This document shows positions 1 through 8,067 of a DNA stretch of 64,000 nucleotides, in pieces. The notes under the pieces were generated by a model, which was not told the DNA's origin, did not search any database, and saw only the letters and a program-made list of their open reading frames with translations. The stretch is from Burkholderia gladioli (GTDB lineage Bacteria; Pseudomonadota; Gammaproteobacteria; Burkholderiales; Burkholderiaceae). A program made the position numbers and the translations under genes. Numbering within the stretch: position 1 is the stretch's first letter; every line of letters starts with the position of its first letter. The stretch lies in NCBI RefSeq assembly GCF_000959725.1, contig NZ_CP009323.1, forward strand, positions 620,001 to 684,000, written 5' to 3'.

Positions 1-122
1 CTGGGATTGAGCGCCGCGATCCTGCCCCGCGCAGGAATCGCGTGTGAATCTTCGCGCGCGGCGCCGGTCATACGCGCGACGCGGCCAGCCCGGTCCGCGC
101 CCGCCCAACCGCCGTATTCCGC

Positions 123-1358
123 ATGATTCGCCAGCCTATCTTCCGTCTTGCCCCTCGTCTCCCCGCCCTGCGACGCCTGCTCGCCCTGCTCCTGATGACG
201 TTCGCCGCGTCGCTGCTGCCCAAGGCCGCATCGGCCGCGCCCGGCACTCGCGCCTGCGCGACGACAGCCCATGGCGCCCACGCCCGCCGCTGCATCGCCA
301 AGCCGAACAAGCGGCATATCAAGCCGGCACCGCATGCCAAACGCGCCAAGGCGCACAAGCCGCGTGCGCACACGACGATCCGCAAGAAGCCGCGCCGCCG
401 CGTCACGCCCAAGCCGGCCGTGGCCGCGCAGCACGAGCGGCTGCATCGCAAGCGCGCCGCACGCGGCACCCACCCGAAGCGCAAGCCGCTGCCGACGCCG
501 GGCCATGCCCCGCGCGTGACGGCCAGCGCTCGCGCCGCCGCCGCCCAGGCCGCTGCCGCCGCCGGCGCCGGCGCCCGGCCGCAATTGCTGGCCAGTTGCG
601 GCTACACGCCAGCCACCAAGCGCCTGCTGCGCTCACGCGCGATCTACGTGGTCGACGAGCGCACCGGCACGGTCCTGCTCGAACGCAATGCGAGTCAGAT
701 TCGTCCGATCGCCTCGGTGTCCAAGCTGATGACGGCGGTGGTCTCGCTCGATCGCCGCGCACCGCTCGCACGCAGGATCAGCGTCACCGGCGCCGACCGC
801 GACACCATCAAGTTCACCGGCTCGCGCCTGAAGGTGGGCTCGACGCTGTCGCGCCGCGACATGCTGCATATCGCGCTGATGTCGTCGGAGAACCGCGCGG
901 CGGCCGCGCTCTCGCGCGACTACCCGGGCGGCCGCCCGGCCTTCGTCGCGGCAATGAACCGCAAGGCGCGCACGCTCGGCATGAGCAACACGCATTTCGT
1001 CAACGCCACGGGGCTGTCGCCGCGCAATGTCTCGACCGCGCGCGATCTCTCGCGCCTGGTCGCGGCGGCGAACCGCTATTCGACGATCCGCGCCTTCTCC
1101 ACCGATCGCGCGCAGATCGTGAGGCCGGGACACGGCCAGCTCAGCTATGTGAATTCGAATGCGCTGGTGCGCGGCGGGGATCGACACATCACGCTGCAGA
1201 AGACCGGCTTCATCAACGAGGCCGGCCACTGCGTGGTGATGCGCTACCAGATCGGCGCGCGGCCCGTCGACGTGGTGCTGCTCGACGCGCCCGGCCCGCG
1301 CGACCATATCGCGGACGCGATCCGCATCCGCAACTGGCTGAACTGCTCGCTGCACTGA
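123..1358 (+). CDS. pbpG: D-alanyl-D-alanine endopeptidase, PBP7-type (peptidase S11)
   Basis: Periplasmic low-molecular-weight penicillin-binding protein of the S11 family, expected to cut DD-crosslinks in peptidoglycan. All three active-site motifs are visible in order: SxxK as S198-V-S-K201 (S198 the nucleophile), SxN as S255-E256-N257, and K360-T361-G362. The N terminus (about residues 1-38) is a signal peptide ending near AASA. Between it and the catalytic domain lies an odd stretch of about 110 residues (roughly 40-150) rich in Lys, Arg, His, Ala and Pro, which makes the protein 411 aa and longer than the usual PBP7 of about 310 aa. The ATG at 123 is used because it gives the signal peptide; no strong Shine-Dalgarno sequence is visible. 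Convergent with the ecotin gene, whose stop is 28 bases away. The family call is firm; the choice between endopeptidase and carboxypeptidase is by general resemblance to PbpG. Confidence 0.9.
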   Translation: MIRQPIFRLAPRLPALRRLLALLLMTFAASLLPKAASAAPGTRACATTAHGAHARRCIAKPNKRHIKPAPHAKRAKAHKPRAHTTIRKKPRRRVTPKPAVAAQHERLHRKRAARGTHPKRKPLPTPGHAPRVTASARAAAAQAAAAAGAGARPQLLASCGYTPATKRLLRSRAIYVVDERTGTVLLERNASQIRPIASVSKLMTAVVSLDRRAPLARRISVTGADRDTIKFTGSRLKVGSTLSRRDMLHIALMSSENRAAAALSRDYPGGRPAFVAAMNRKARTLGMSNTHFVNATGLSPRNVSTARDLSRLVAAANRYSTIRAFSTDRAQIVRPGHGQLSYVNSNALVRGGDRHITLQKTGFINEAGHCVVMRYQIGARPVDVVLLDAPGPRDHIADAIRIRNWLNCSLH

Positions 1359-1386
1359 AGGCAGCGATGGGGGATGATGGCGAGGC

Positions 1387-1923
1387 TCAGCGCACCACCG
1401 CGCGCCCGACCTCGTTGGAGCCTTGCCAGAGCCGGTAGCGCACCTCGTAGCCGACCGGCGCATACACGACCACCGGCAGCCGGCTGTTGTAGCGCAGCAG
1501 GAAGCCGTCGCCCTGCGCGATCACGAATTCGGTCTGCGGCGCGGCGGTGGGCGGGCAGGCCTTCATGGTCGAGACCACCTGCCCGATATCGGTCACGCGA
1601 TAGTAGGGGTAGCCCCAGCCGGACACGGTCTCGTGCTGCAGGCGGGCCGGAAAGCTGCGGATGTTGCAGTCGACCGGCATGGTCTTGCCGACGATCACCT
1701 GCACGCGCACGTCCTCCTCGAGCTCGGCGGGCGGCAGCGTGATCACCGCGCGCTGCATGCCGGCCGCGGGCGCCGGATAAGCCTTCAGGTCGACGTTGGC
1801 GGCGGCCGGCGTGGCAACGGATGCGGGCGCGGGTGCCTCGCTCTGCGCCACGGCGAGACGCGCCGTGCCGAGGGCAAGGAGTGCTGCGGCAGCGACGAAG
1901 GACAAGCGGGTCGGACAAGGCAT
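1387..1923 (-). CDS. eco: Ecotin, periplasmic serine protease inhibitor
   Basis: Ecotin-family inhibitor of trypsin-fold serine proteases; it acts in the periplasm as a dimer, with one reactive loop per subunit. Family landmarks are visible across the mature part: the VDCN segment, SGWGYPYY, the reactive-site loop VSTMKACP with Met at the expected P1 position, LRYNSRLPVVVY, and a C terminus VGRAVVR matching the ecotin end. The two cysteines (in VDCN and KACP) are placed for the family disulfide. The start at 1923 (MPCPTRLSF) gives a clear signal peptide ending LAVAQ and has AGGAG about 6 bases upstream; a longer frame reaching 2061 has no such support. At 178 aa it matches the family. Divergent from the glycine-rich lipoprotein gene at 2102. 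Confidence 0.93.
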   Translation of the reverse strand: MPCPTRLSFVAAAALLALGTARLAVAQSEAPAPASVATPAAANVDLKAYPAPAAGMQRAVITLPPAELEEDVRVQVIVGKTMPVDCNIRSFPARLQHETVSGWGYPYYRVTDIGQVVSTMKACPPTAAPQTEFVIAQGDGFLLRYNSRLPVVVYAPVGYEVRYRLWQGSNEVGRAVVR

Positions 1924-2101
1924 GCGGATCTCCTGATCGAACGGTGGAAGTAACCAGAAACAGGATGCGCGCCGCCGCACGATGCCGGTGCGTGACACAC
2001 CGGCGCGGCAGGACTTACGCGATTGTAATCTCCTGACACAATTGGTCCCGAACTTGCCCAAGTCGTTCCTTTCCTAACCAACAGCACCCTGGAGAACCCA
2101 C

Positions 2102-2491
2102 ATGCTGAGACTGCTTGGAACGCTCGGGATCGCGGCTGCCCTGGCAGGCTGCGTCGCCGCCCCCGACGGCTACTACGGATATTCGGATCCCTACTACACC
2201 GACGGCTACGCCTATGGCCCCGGCTATGCGCCTGTCTACGGCACGGTCAACGTCTGGGGCGGCGGTGGTGGCGGCTGGTATCGCGGCGACCGCTGGGGCC
2301 ATGGCTGGCACGATCGCGGCGGCTGGCACGGCGGCAACGGCTGGCGCGGCAATGGCGGCGGCTGGCATGGCAACGGCGGCGGTTGGCACGGCGGCGGCGG
2401 TGGCTGGCATGGCGGCGGCGGACGGGGCGGCAACGGTTGGAGCGGCGGAGGCGGCGGTGGCCACGGCGGTGGCGGCGGTCACGGCCACTGA
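2102..2491 (+). CDS. Small Gly/His/Trp-rich predicted lipoprotein
   Basis: Short exported protein of unknown function, 129 aa. The N terminus has a lipoprotein signal with lipobox LAGC (Cys17), so it is probably lipid-anchored. Residues 20-50 are rich in Tyr, Asp and Pro (YYGYSDPYYTD). From about residue 53 to the end the chain is almost only Gly with regularly spaced Trp, His, Asn and Arg, in repeats of the type GGGWHGNGG, ending GGHGH. The repeated His could bind metal, but nothing shows it. A GGAGA Shine-Dalgarno sequence lies before the ATG at 2102. The repeat could be prone to slippage. I recognise no named family. Confidence 0.75.
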   Translation: MLRLLGTLGIAAALAGCVAAPDGYYGYSDPYYTDGYAYGPGYAPVYGTVNVWGGGGGGWYRGDRWGHGWHDRGGWHGGNGWRGNGGGWHGNGGGWHGGGGGWHGGGGRGGNGWSGGGGGGHGGGGGHGH

Positions 2492-2605
2492 GGTCGGCGC
2501 GCGCAACTTGCAACCAGATGTATCAGTGAATCGGCCGGCCTTGCCGGCCGATCTCGTATCCGGCGGCGCCTGCTCGACGGGCGATCACCGCCCCGCCAAC
2601 GAAAC

Positions 2606-2637
2606 AGCGCCCGCCCCGGAAACCCGGAGCGGGCGCT
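2606..2637. terminator. Hairpin between convergent genes
   Basis: A stem of about 13 bp with one mismatch (AGCGCCCGC... against ...GCGGGCGCT) and a short A-rich loop lies between the genes ending at 2491 (+) and 2711 (-). No clear T-run follows, so it may be a weak intrinsic terminator or an mRNA end stabiliser serving both strands. Confidence 0.45.
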
Positions 2638-2710
2638 GCGTATTTCCCGCAACTGAATGAAGACCGGCGGCGCCCTGCAGGACGCGCGCCGTCTCGTGCC
2701 GTTCAGCGGC

Positions 2711-3079
2711 TTACCAACCCGGCTGCTGGTAATAGCCTGGCGCCGGCTGCGGACCGCAAGCCACATAGACATTGCGGTAGCGATCGAAGCAGGTGCCCGG
2801 GGGCGGGCCGGCATAAGCCTGCTGGTATTGATACTGGGCCGGCTGATAAGCCGGTTCCTGGTAGGCCGGAGCCGCGTAGGCCGGCGCAGCATACGCGGGA
2901 GCCGGCGCCAGCGCCGACGAGACGATCGCGCCCAGCACCGCGCCGCCGATCAGCGCGCCGACCACAGCGCCACCGCCGCCGCCATGCCCACCGTGCCAAC
3001 GCCCATGGGCGGAAGCCGGGCCTGCGACGACGAGCGCACCGGCAGTCACCAGCACCGCGACGATTTTCTTGTTGATCAT
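2711..3079 (-). CDS. Small exported Gly/Ala/Pro/Tyr-rich protein
   Basis: Exported protein of unknown function, 122 aa. The N terminus is a standard signal peptide (MINKKIVAVLVTAG...ASA). It is followed by a His/Gly patch (HGRWHGGHGGGGG), then a hydrophobic glycine-zipper-like segment (AVVGALIGGAVLGAIVSSAL, about residues 40-60) that could insert in a membrane, then Ala-Pro-Tyr repeats (PAYAAPAY) and a tail with two cysteines in CFDRYRNVYVACG. The start at 3079 is preferred because GGAGAG sits about 5 bases upstream; the longer GTG start at 3091 would overlap that site. The upstream region holds three evenly spaced GTAAC/GTAAA repeats (3135-3177), suggesting control by an OmpR-type regulator. 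No named family recognised with certainty. Confidence 0.8.
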   Translation of the reverse strand: MINKKIVAVLVTAGALVVAGPASAHGRWHGGHGGGGGAVVGALIGGAVLGAIVSSALAPAPAYAAPAYAAPAYQEPAYQPAQYQYQQAYAGPPPGTCFDRYRNVYVACGPQPAPGYYQQPGW

Positions 3080-3134
3080 GTTGCTCTCCACTCAAGGTGG
3101 TACGTGATGGAGACCATTCTGGGACGGCTCGGCC

Positions 3135-3177
3135 GTAACAGGTGCAGCAAGTGGTAACGCCGGATTACGCCTGTAAA
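3135..3177 (-). promoter_or_regulatory. Three GTAAM repeats spaced by 19 bases
   Basis: GTAAC at 3135 and 3154 and GTAAA at 3173 lie at a regular 19-base step, with an inverted ATTAC at 3164. They sit 56-98 bases upstream of the start of the small exported protein (3079, minus). The regular near-two-turn spacing fits dimeric OmpR-family regulators binding direct repeats. Function is inferred. Confidence 0.4.
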
Positions 3178-3237
3178 CCGGGCGAGACCGCCGCGTAAGC
3201 CTGTGCCATGCCAGGTGAGGCGCGGCTTGGGGTCGCG

Positions 3238-3246
3238 TGCTAGCAT
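3238..3246 (+). promoter_or_regulatory. Extended -10 promoter element
   Basis: TGC-TAGCAT is an extended -10 (TGn plus hexamer) 42 bases before the ATG at 3288. No good -35 hexamer is seen, which is usual for extended -10 promoters in GC-rich hosts. Confidence 0.4.
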
Positions 3247-3287
3247 TTTCGGGATATTCGATCCCTTTCGATCCCCGAGGCGCCGCC

Positions 3288-3677
3288 ATGAACCCCGACA
3301 TCGCACATCGGTTCGACGCCGAATTCGCGCCGCGCATCGCCGAACGCATCACAGCCCTGCTCGGCCCGCACGTCGCCGCCACGGTACGTCCCTATGGCGG
3401 GCACGGCCACCCGACCCACGTCGATATCGTCAACACCTCCCACGAGCATCTACGCGGCCTGCACGGTTACACATTCCCGCTCAACCTCACCATGACCTGG
3501 GATACCGACGAGATCGAGCAGTTGGTCGGCGCCGACGACGGCACGCGCTTTGCGCACTATCTCGACGCACTCTCGCGCAAGCTGCCGAACTGGGAGGACG
3601 CGCGCGGCATCGACTTCGGCTCGCGCACGCAAAGCGAGCCGCTGATCCTGCTGGGCGGGCTCGATTTCGAAGGCTGA
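3288..3677 (+). CDS. Conserved hypothetical protein, 129 aa
   Basis: Soluble-looking cytoplasmic protein without signal peptide or membrane segments. The start at 3288 (MNPDIAHRFDAEFAP) is chosen over the in-frame ATG at 3237 because a GAGG sequence precedes it and an extended -10 element lies between the two. The sequence has several His (GGHGHPTHVDIVNTSHEHL) and a C-terminal half with NWEDARGIDFGS. It may belong to a Burkholderia-restricted domain-of-unknown-function family (DUF5594 comes to mind, but I cannot verify it). It precedes a PEBP-family gene with its own likely promoter. No function can be assigned. Confidence 0.7.
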   Translation: MNPDIAHRFDAEFAPRIAERITALLGPHVAATVRPYGGHGHPTHVDIVNTSHEHLRGLHGYTFPLNLTMTWDTDEIEQLVGADDGTRFAHYLDALSRKLPNWEDARGIDFGSRTQSEPLILLGGLDFEG

Positions 3678-3726
3678 ACCAGTCGGCATGGAGCGCCCCG
3701 GCGACACGTCGCATTCGCAATGCCGG

Positions 3727-3735
3727 TGATACACT
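3727..3735 (+). promoter_or_regulatory. Extended -10 element upstream of the PEBP gene
   Basis: TGA-TACACT forms an extended -10, about 80 bases before the ATG at 3817. No matching -35 is evident. Confidence 0.35.
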
Positions 3736-3816
3736 CGCCCGGTTCGCGTCGGCATGGCGGTGCCTGCCGCCAGCACGGCGACGCGCCTGGTCCAACTCGA
3801 CATTCTGGAGACGCCC

Positions 3817-4320
3817 ATGGCCGAATTCCGGCTGCGCACCGACGCATTTCCCGAAAACGGCTTGATGCCGAAAGCCCAGGAGTACCGGCACGAAGGTTTC
3901 GGCGTGGACGGTGACAACCTCTCGCCGGCGCTGAGCTGGGAAGGCGTGCCGGCCGAGGCGAAAAGCCTGGCCGTCACCGTCTACGATCCCGACGCGCCCA
4001 CCGGCAGCGGCTTCTGGCACTGGGTGGCCGTGAACCTGCCGGTCGGCACCACCAGCCTGCCCACCGGCGCGGGCGCCCCCGGCGGCGCGCAATTGCCGGC
4101 CGGCACCGTGCAGGTACGCAACGACTACGGCGACGAGGGTTTCGGCGGTGCCGCGCCGCCGCGAGGCGACAAGCCCCATCGCTACATCTTCCGCGTGCAC
4201 GCGCTGAAGGTGGACAGCCTGCCGATCACGCCCGACACCACCAACGCGATCGCGCGCTTCATGATCCACCTGAACGAGATCGCCTCGGCCAGCTATACCG
4301 GCCTCTACGCACTCAAGTAA
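3817..4320 (+). CDS. YbhB/YbcL-family Raf kinase inhibitor-like protein (PEBP)
   Basis: Phosphatidylethanolamine-binding-protein fold, cytoplasmic bacterial type. The family signatures are clear: LSPALSW, the anion-binding motif YDPDAPTGSGFWHWV, then YGGxxPP-like text (GFGGAAPPRGDKPHRY) and the conserved FRVHAL strand. The start at 3817 (MAEFRLRTDAFP) has GGAG 6 bases upstream and gives 167 aa, close to E. coli YbhB; an in-frame ATG at 3754 lacks a ribosome binding site. The true ligand of bacterial members is unsettled. Its own extended -10 promoter lies near 3730, so it is probably a single-gene unit. Confidence 0.88.
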   Translation: MAEFRLRTDAFPENGLMPKAQEYRHEGFGVDGDNLSPALSWEGVPAEAKSLAVTVYDPDAPTGSGFWHWVAVNLPVGTTSLPTGAGAPGGAQLPAGTVQVRNDYGDEGFGGAAPPRGDKPHRYIFRVHALKVDSLPITPDTTNAIARFMIHLNEIASASYTGLYALK

Positions 4321-4493
4321 GCCCGCTGTTCCCGACGGCGGCATCGGGCCGATGCCGCCGCCAGCCGCGTGCCGCCGAGAGACGGCACCCATCCCGCGCC
4401 ACCGCGTCCGAGAACTGCGAACCGGTTGCGCCCGCAACCGATCGACCGGCGGCCGTGCCACGAAGGCATAGCCGCCTCGTGCCAAGACACGCC

Positions 4494-5864
4494 ATGAACG
4501 CCGAAGATAACGGCCTGCCCCTTCCTCAACGCTACTGGGCGATCGTCTGCGTCGCGCTCGGCATCACGCTGGCGGTGCTCGACAGCGCGATCGCCAACGT
4601 CGCCCTGCCGACCATCGCGCGCGATCTTCAAGCCAGCGACGCCGCCTCGATCTGGGTCGTCAACGCCTACCAGCTCGCCATCACCATCTCCCTGCTGCCG
4701 CTGGCCGCGCTCGGCGACCGGATCGGCTACCGGCGCGTCTACCTGGGCGGCCTGATGCTGTTCACTGTGGCCTCGCTGGGCTGCGCGCTGGCCGACTCGC
4801 TGGCTTCGCTGGCCGCCTTGCGCGTGATCCAGGGCTTCGGCGCGGCCGGCATCATGAGCGTCAATACCGCCCTGGTGCGCATGACCTATCCCACGCGGCT
4901 GCTCGGCCGCGGCGTCGCGCTCAACGCGATGGTGGTGGCGCTGTCCTCGGCGGTCGGGCCGACCGTGGCCTCGGCCGTGCTCGCGGTGGCGCACTGGCCC
5001 TGGCTGTTCGCGATCAACGTGCCGATCGGCATCGCCGCGGTGGCGGTCGGCCTGCGCGCGCTGCCGCCGAACCGCGGCCACGACGCGCCTTACGACTATC
5101 TCAGCGCGGTGCTGAACGCCTGCGTGTTCGGTCTGGTGATCATGACCGTCGACGGGCTCGGCCACAGCCAGAACCATGCGCTGGTGGCAGCCGGCGCGAT
5201 CGGCGCGGTGGGGCTCGGCTACGTGTTCGTGCGGCGCCAGCTGAGCCAGCCGGCGCCGCTGCTGCCGGTCGACCTGCTGCGCATCCCGATCTTCGCGCTG
5301 TCGATCGGCACATCGATCGCCTCCTTCACCTCGCAGATGCTCGCCTTCGTCGCGCTGCCGTTCTGGCTGCAGCACACGCTCGGGCTCTCGCAGGTGGAAA
5401 CCGGGCTCTACATGACGCCCTGGCCGCTGGTGATCATGGTGGCCGCGCCGCTGGCCGGCGTGCTCTCGGATCGCTATTCGGCCGGCATGCTGGGCGGCAT
5501 CGGCCTGGGCCTGTTCGCCGCCGGGCTGCTCGCGCTGGCGATGCTGGGCTCGCATCCGGCGCCGTTCGACATCGTCTGGCGCATGGCGCTGTGCGGTGCC
5601 GGTTTCGGGCTGTTCCAGTCGCCCAACAATCGCACCATCCTGTCCTCGGCGCCACGCCATCGCAGCGGCGGCGCCAGCGGCATGCTCGGCACCGCGCGGC
5701 TGACGGGGCAGACGCTGGGCGCGGCGATCGTCGCGCTGATCTTCAGCGTCGCGCCGCAGCACGGGCCGACCCTCGCGCTTTACGTGGCCACCGTGTTCGC
5801 GGCGATCGCGGCCTGCGTGAGCCTGCTGCGGCTCGGCGCGACGCCGCCCGCGCAAACGGCTTGA
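4494..5864 (+). CDS. MFS drug exporter, DHA2 (14-TM) family
   Basis: Inner-membrane proton-driven efflux transporter of the 14-helix DHA2 family (EmrB/SmvA type). The first helix carries the family motif LDSAIANVALPTIARDL, the loop 2-3 motif GDRIGYRRVYLGG is intact, and helix 5 has the antiporter-like stretch SSAVGPTVAS. Hydrophobic segments recur to the C terminus, consistent with 14 spans in 456 aa. ATG at 4494 is preferred; a GTG at 4455 would add 13 basic residues and neither has a strong ribosome binding site. The gene ends just before a perfect bidirectional terminator shared with otsA. No regulator gene is adjacent, so the substrate cannot be deduced. Confidence 0.87.
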   Translation: MNAEDNGLPLPQRYWAIVCVALGITLAVLDSAIANVALPTIARDLQASDAASIWVVNAYQLAITISLLPLAALGDRIGYRRVYLGGLMLFTVASLGCALADSLASLAALRVIQGFGAAGIMSVNTALVRMTYPTRLLGRGVALNAMVVALSSAVGPTVASAVLAVAHWPWLFAINVPIGIAAVAVGLRALPPNRGHDAPYDYLSAVLNACVFGLVIMTVDGLGHSQNHALVAAGAIGAVGLGYVFVRRQLSQPAPLLPVDLLRIPIFALSIGTSIASFTSQMLAFVALPFWLQHTLGLSQVETGLYMTPWPLVIMVAAPLAGVLSDRYSAGMLGGIGLGLFAAGLLALAMLGSHPAPFDIVWRMALCGAGFGLFQSPNNRTILSSAPRHRSGGASGMLGTARLTGQTLGAAIVALIFSVAPQHGPTLALYVATVFAAIAACVSLLRLGATPPAQTA

Positions 5865-5914
5865 TCGCGACGACGGTTCGCGGACCGAGCCTTTCTTCCC
5901 TCTCCATGTAAAAA

Positions 5915-5945
5915 ACGACGGCACCTCGCGGTGCCGTCGTTGCTT
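5915..5945. terminator. Bidirectional intrinsic terminator (MFS / otsA)
   Basis: Perfect 11-bp stem ACGACGGCACC / GGTGCCGTCGT with loop TCGC, preceded by five A (a T-run for the minus strand) and followed by TTGCTT. It lies between the convergent MFS exporter and otsA genes and can end both. Confidence 0.8.
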
Positions 5946-5976
5946 CATGCAGCATTGGCCTTATCGGCTCGATTCG

Positions 5977-7395
5977 TCACGCATCGGCCACGCGCCGGCC
6001 CACGCGCCGCGTGATCGAGGCGGCGGTCGCGACGCTGCGCAGGTCGGACAGGAAGGAATCGCGCCACACGCCCAAGTCGTTGCGCTTGAGCGCGGCGAAA
6101 TTGCTGCCGTGACGCTCGCGCCGTTCGCCGAGCGGCATCGACAGCGCGCGCTCCAGCGCATCGGCCATCTGCGAGAGATCGGCCGGGTTGACGATCAGCG
6201 CGCCCGGCAGCTCGGCCGCCGCGCCGGCGAACTCGGACAGCACCAGCACGCCCGGATCCTCCGGGTTCTGCGAGGCGACGTATTCCTTGGCCACCAGGTT
6301 CATGCCGTCGCGCAGCGGCGTGACATAACCGACGTGGGCATGCCGGAACAGCGCCATCAGCAGGTTGCGTTCGTACTTGCGGTTCAGGTACTGGATCGGC
6401 GTCCAGTCGAGTTGCGCGAATCGGCCGTTGATGCGACCCGCCTCGCCTTCGAGCGTCTGGCGGATGCGCTGGTAGGTCTGCACGTCCGAGCGGGTCGGCG
6501 GCGCGACCTGCACGAAGGACACGCGCCCCTGCCAGCCCGAGGCGTTCGACAGCAAGCGCTCGAAGGCCTGGAAGCGCTCGACCAGCCCCTTCGAATAATC
6601 GAGGCGATCCACGCTCATCACCAGCTTGCGGTCGCGGATCGCATCGCGAAGCGCGGCCACCGGCTTGCGCTGCGCATGCTGGACCGCGGCCTCGGCGATC
6701 GCATCGGGATAGACGCCGATCGGATAGGCGCCGACCTTCACCACCCGACCATGCACGTGCAGCACGCCGTCCTCGGAGGCGGTGCCGATCCCGCGCCGCT
6801 CGAGATAATCGACGAAGGACTGCTTGTCCGATTCGGTCTGGAAGCCGACCACGTCGTAGGCAGCCATGAAGCGCACCAGCTCGTCGTGCGGCGGCACCGT
6901 GCGCAGCACCTCGGGCGCGGGGAACGGGATGTGCAGGAAGAAGCCGATCGGATTGCGCACGCCCAGCTCGCGCAGCGCGTGCGCGAAGGGCAGCAGGTGG
7001 TAGTCGTGAACCCAGATGATGTCGTCGGGCTCGACCAGCTTGCTCAGTTGCTTGGCCAGGGTGCGATTGACGCGCAGATAGCCTTCGTACTCCTGGCGAT
7101 CGAAGCGCGCGAGATCCATGCGGTAGTGGAACACCGGCCACAGCGTCGCGTTCGAGAAACCCCGGTAGTACTGGTCATAGTCGCGGCGCGCCAGGCCGAC
7201 CGTCGCGTAGGTCACGTTGCCTTCGCGCTCGATCACAGGCTCGCCCGCCTCGCCGACGATCTCGCCGTTCCAGCCGAACCAGACGCCGCCCGATTGCCGC
7301 AGCGCGTCGAGCACGCCCACGGCGAGACCACCCGCCGAGGGACGCGTATCCTGGCCGGCTGCCACGCGATTCGAAACCACGATCAATCTGCTCAT
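5977..7395 (-). CDS. otsA: Trehalose-6-phosphate synthase (GT20)
   Basis: Retaining glycosyltransferase that joins UDP-glucose and glucose-6-phosphate to trehalose-6-phosphate, the first step of the OtsAB route; cytoplasmic. Family motifs appear in order: the SAGGL loop near residue 20, HDYHLLPF near 131-138, [17 protein letters not shown] near 262-270 (the Arg/Lys phosphate-binding pair) and [11 protein letters not shown] near 360-370, all at positions matching E. coli OtsA. The frame is open far upstream, but the real start is the ATG at 7395, which has a full AGGAGG site. Length 472 aa is normal. No otsB phosphatase gene lies next to it in this window. Trehalose synthesis would serve osmotic or desiccation tolerance. 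Confidence 0.95.
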   Translation of the reverse strand: MSRLIVVSNRVAAGQDTRPSAGGLAVGVLDALRQSGGVWFGWNGEIVGEAGEPVIEREGNVTYATVGLARRDYDQYYRGFSNATLWPVFHYRMDLARFDRQEYEGYLRVNRTLAKQLSKLVEPDDIIWVHDYHLLPFAHALRELGVRNPIGFFLHIPFPAPEVLRTVPPHDELVRFMAAYDVVGFQTESDKQSFVDYLERRGIGTASEDGVLHVHGRVVKVGAYPIGVYPDAIAEAAVQHAQRKPVAALRDAIRDRKLVMSVDRLDYSKGLVERFQAFERLLSNASGWQGRVSFVQVAPPTRSDVQTYQRIRQTLEGEAGRINGRFAQLDWTPIQYLNRKYERNLLMALFRHAHVGYVTPLRDGMNLVAKEYVASQNPEDPGVLVLSEFAGAAAELPGALIVNPADLSQMADALERALSMPLGERRERHGSNFAALKRNDLGVWRDSFLSDLRSVATAASITRRVGRRVADA

Positions 7396-7595
7396 ACGGC
7401 TTGACCTCCTGTGCTTGATGGGGACGGCGCAAGAACACACGCCGATGCCTGATGTCGCGAGCAGGTGCTGTGCCCGGCGCGACGGCGCGATGTTCGCTTC
7501 TCGATCTCGCATGCCGACTGGACGGCCAAGCGCGGCGCAGGCGCGCAAGTAACACGCCGTCACCCAAGGCAAGGTCGATATGAGCGATGAAGCGT

Positions 7596-7808
7596 TCAGG
7601 CGTCCTGTTCGGAGCCCAGATCGCGCTGGTAGTCGATCCCTTCGGGACGCGCGCCACCCTGGTTGTGATCGCCGTCGGCGGGTGCCTCGGGCACGGCGCC
7701 GGTGGACGCGGGAGAAGACGGCCCGGTGGGCACGGCGGGGCGGCTCGCGCCTTCGTCGTGTTGCGGGCGGGGGTTGCGCCGCGTGCGGCGCATGGCAGGG
7801 TGTCTCAT
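7596..7808 (-). CDS. Possible small hypothetical protein upstream of otsA
   Basis: A 70-residue frame on the otsA strand, 200 bases upstream of it, with strongly GC-rich third codon positions like real genes here. The product is hydrophilic, rich in Arg, Pro, Asp and Glu (ends RDLGSEQDA), probably disordered, with no recognisable domain. No good ribosome binding site is seen at the ATG at 7808 or at an internal ATG at 7793, so existence and start are both uncertain. Confidence 0.4.
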   Translation of the reverse strand: MRHPAMRRTRRNPRPQHDEGASRPAVPTGPSSPASTGAVPEAPADGDHNQGGARPEGIDYQRDLGSEQDA

Positions 7809-7874
7809 TGAGCTGTGCGGCGTCGCCGTGGAAACAGTCAGTGACGAACGAGTGTAGGCTGGCCCGATCCCTGC

Positions 7875-7903
7875 GAAGGTAACAATTACCTTCAATTTGT
7901 AAC
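7875..7903. promoter_or_regulatory. GTAAC palindrome and tandem repeat
   Basis: A perfect inverted repeat GAAGGTAA-CAA-TTACCTTC (7875-7893) is followed by a second GTAAC at 7899, 20 bases after the first (7879). It lies between the small minus-strand frame and the lipoprotein gene at 8068 and looks like an operator for an OmpR-family regulator. Confidence 0.4.
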
Positions 7904-8067
7904 GATACGACCCTCGCCAACGCTTTTGTATGACACTGTGCGCCGACCGGCGCCGCAAACGTTTATCCATCTTTTGCAATTCGGGTCGGATATCTGCACC
8001 ACAATGGCGGCCGGTGCCGCGCCGTCAGGAGCGGGCGCGGCGGTTACCAGACAGGACCGCATCCAGC

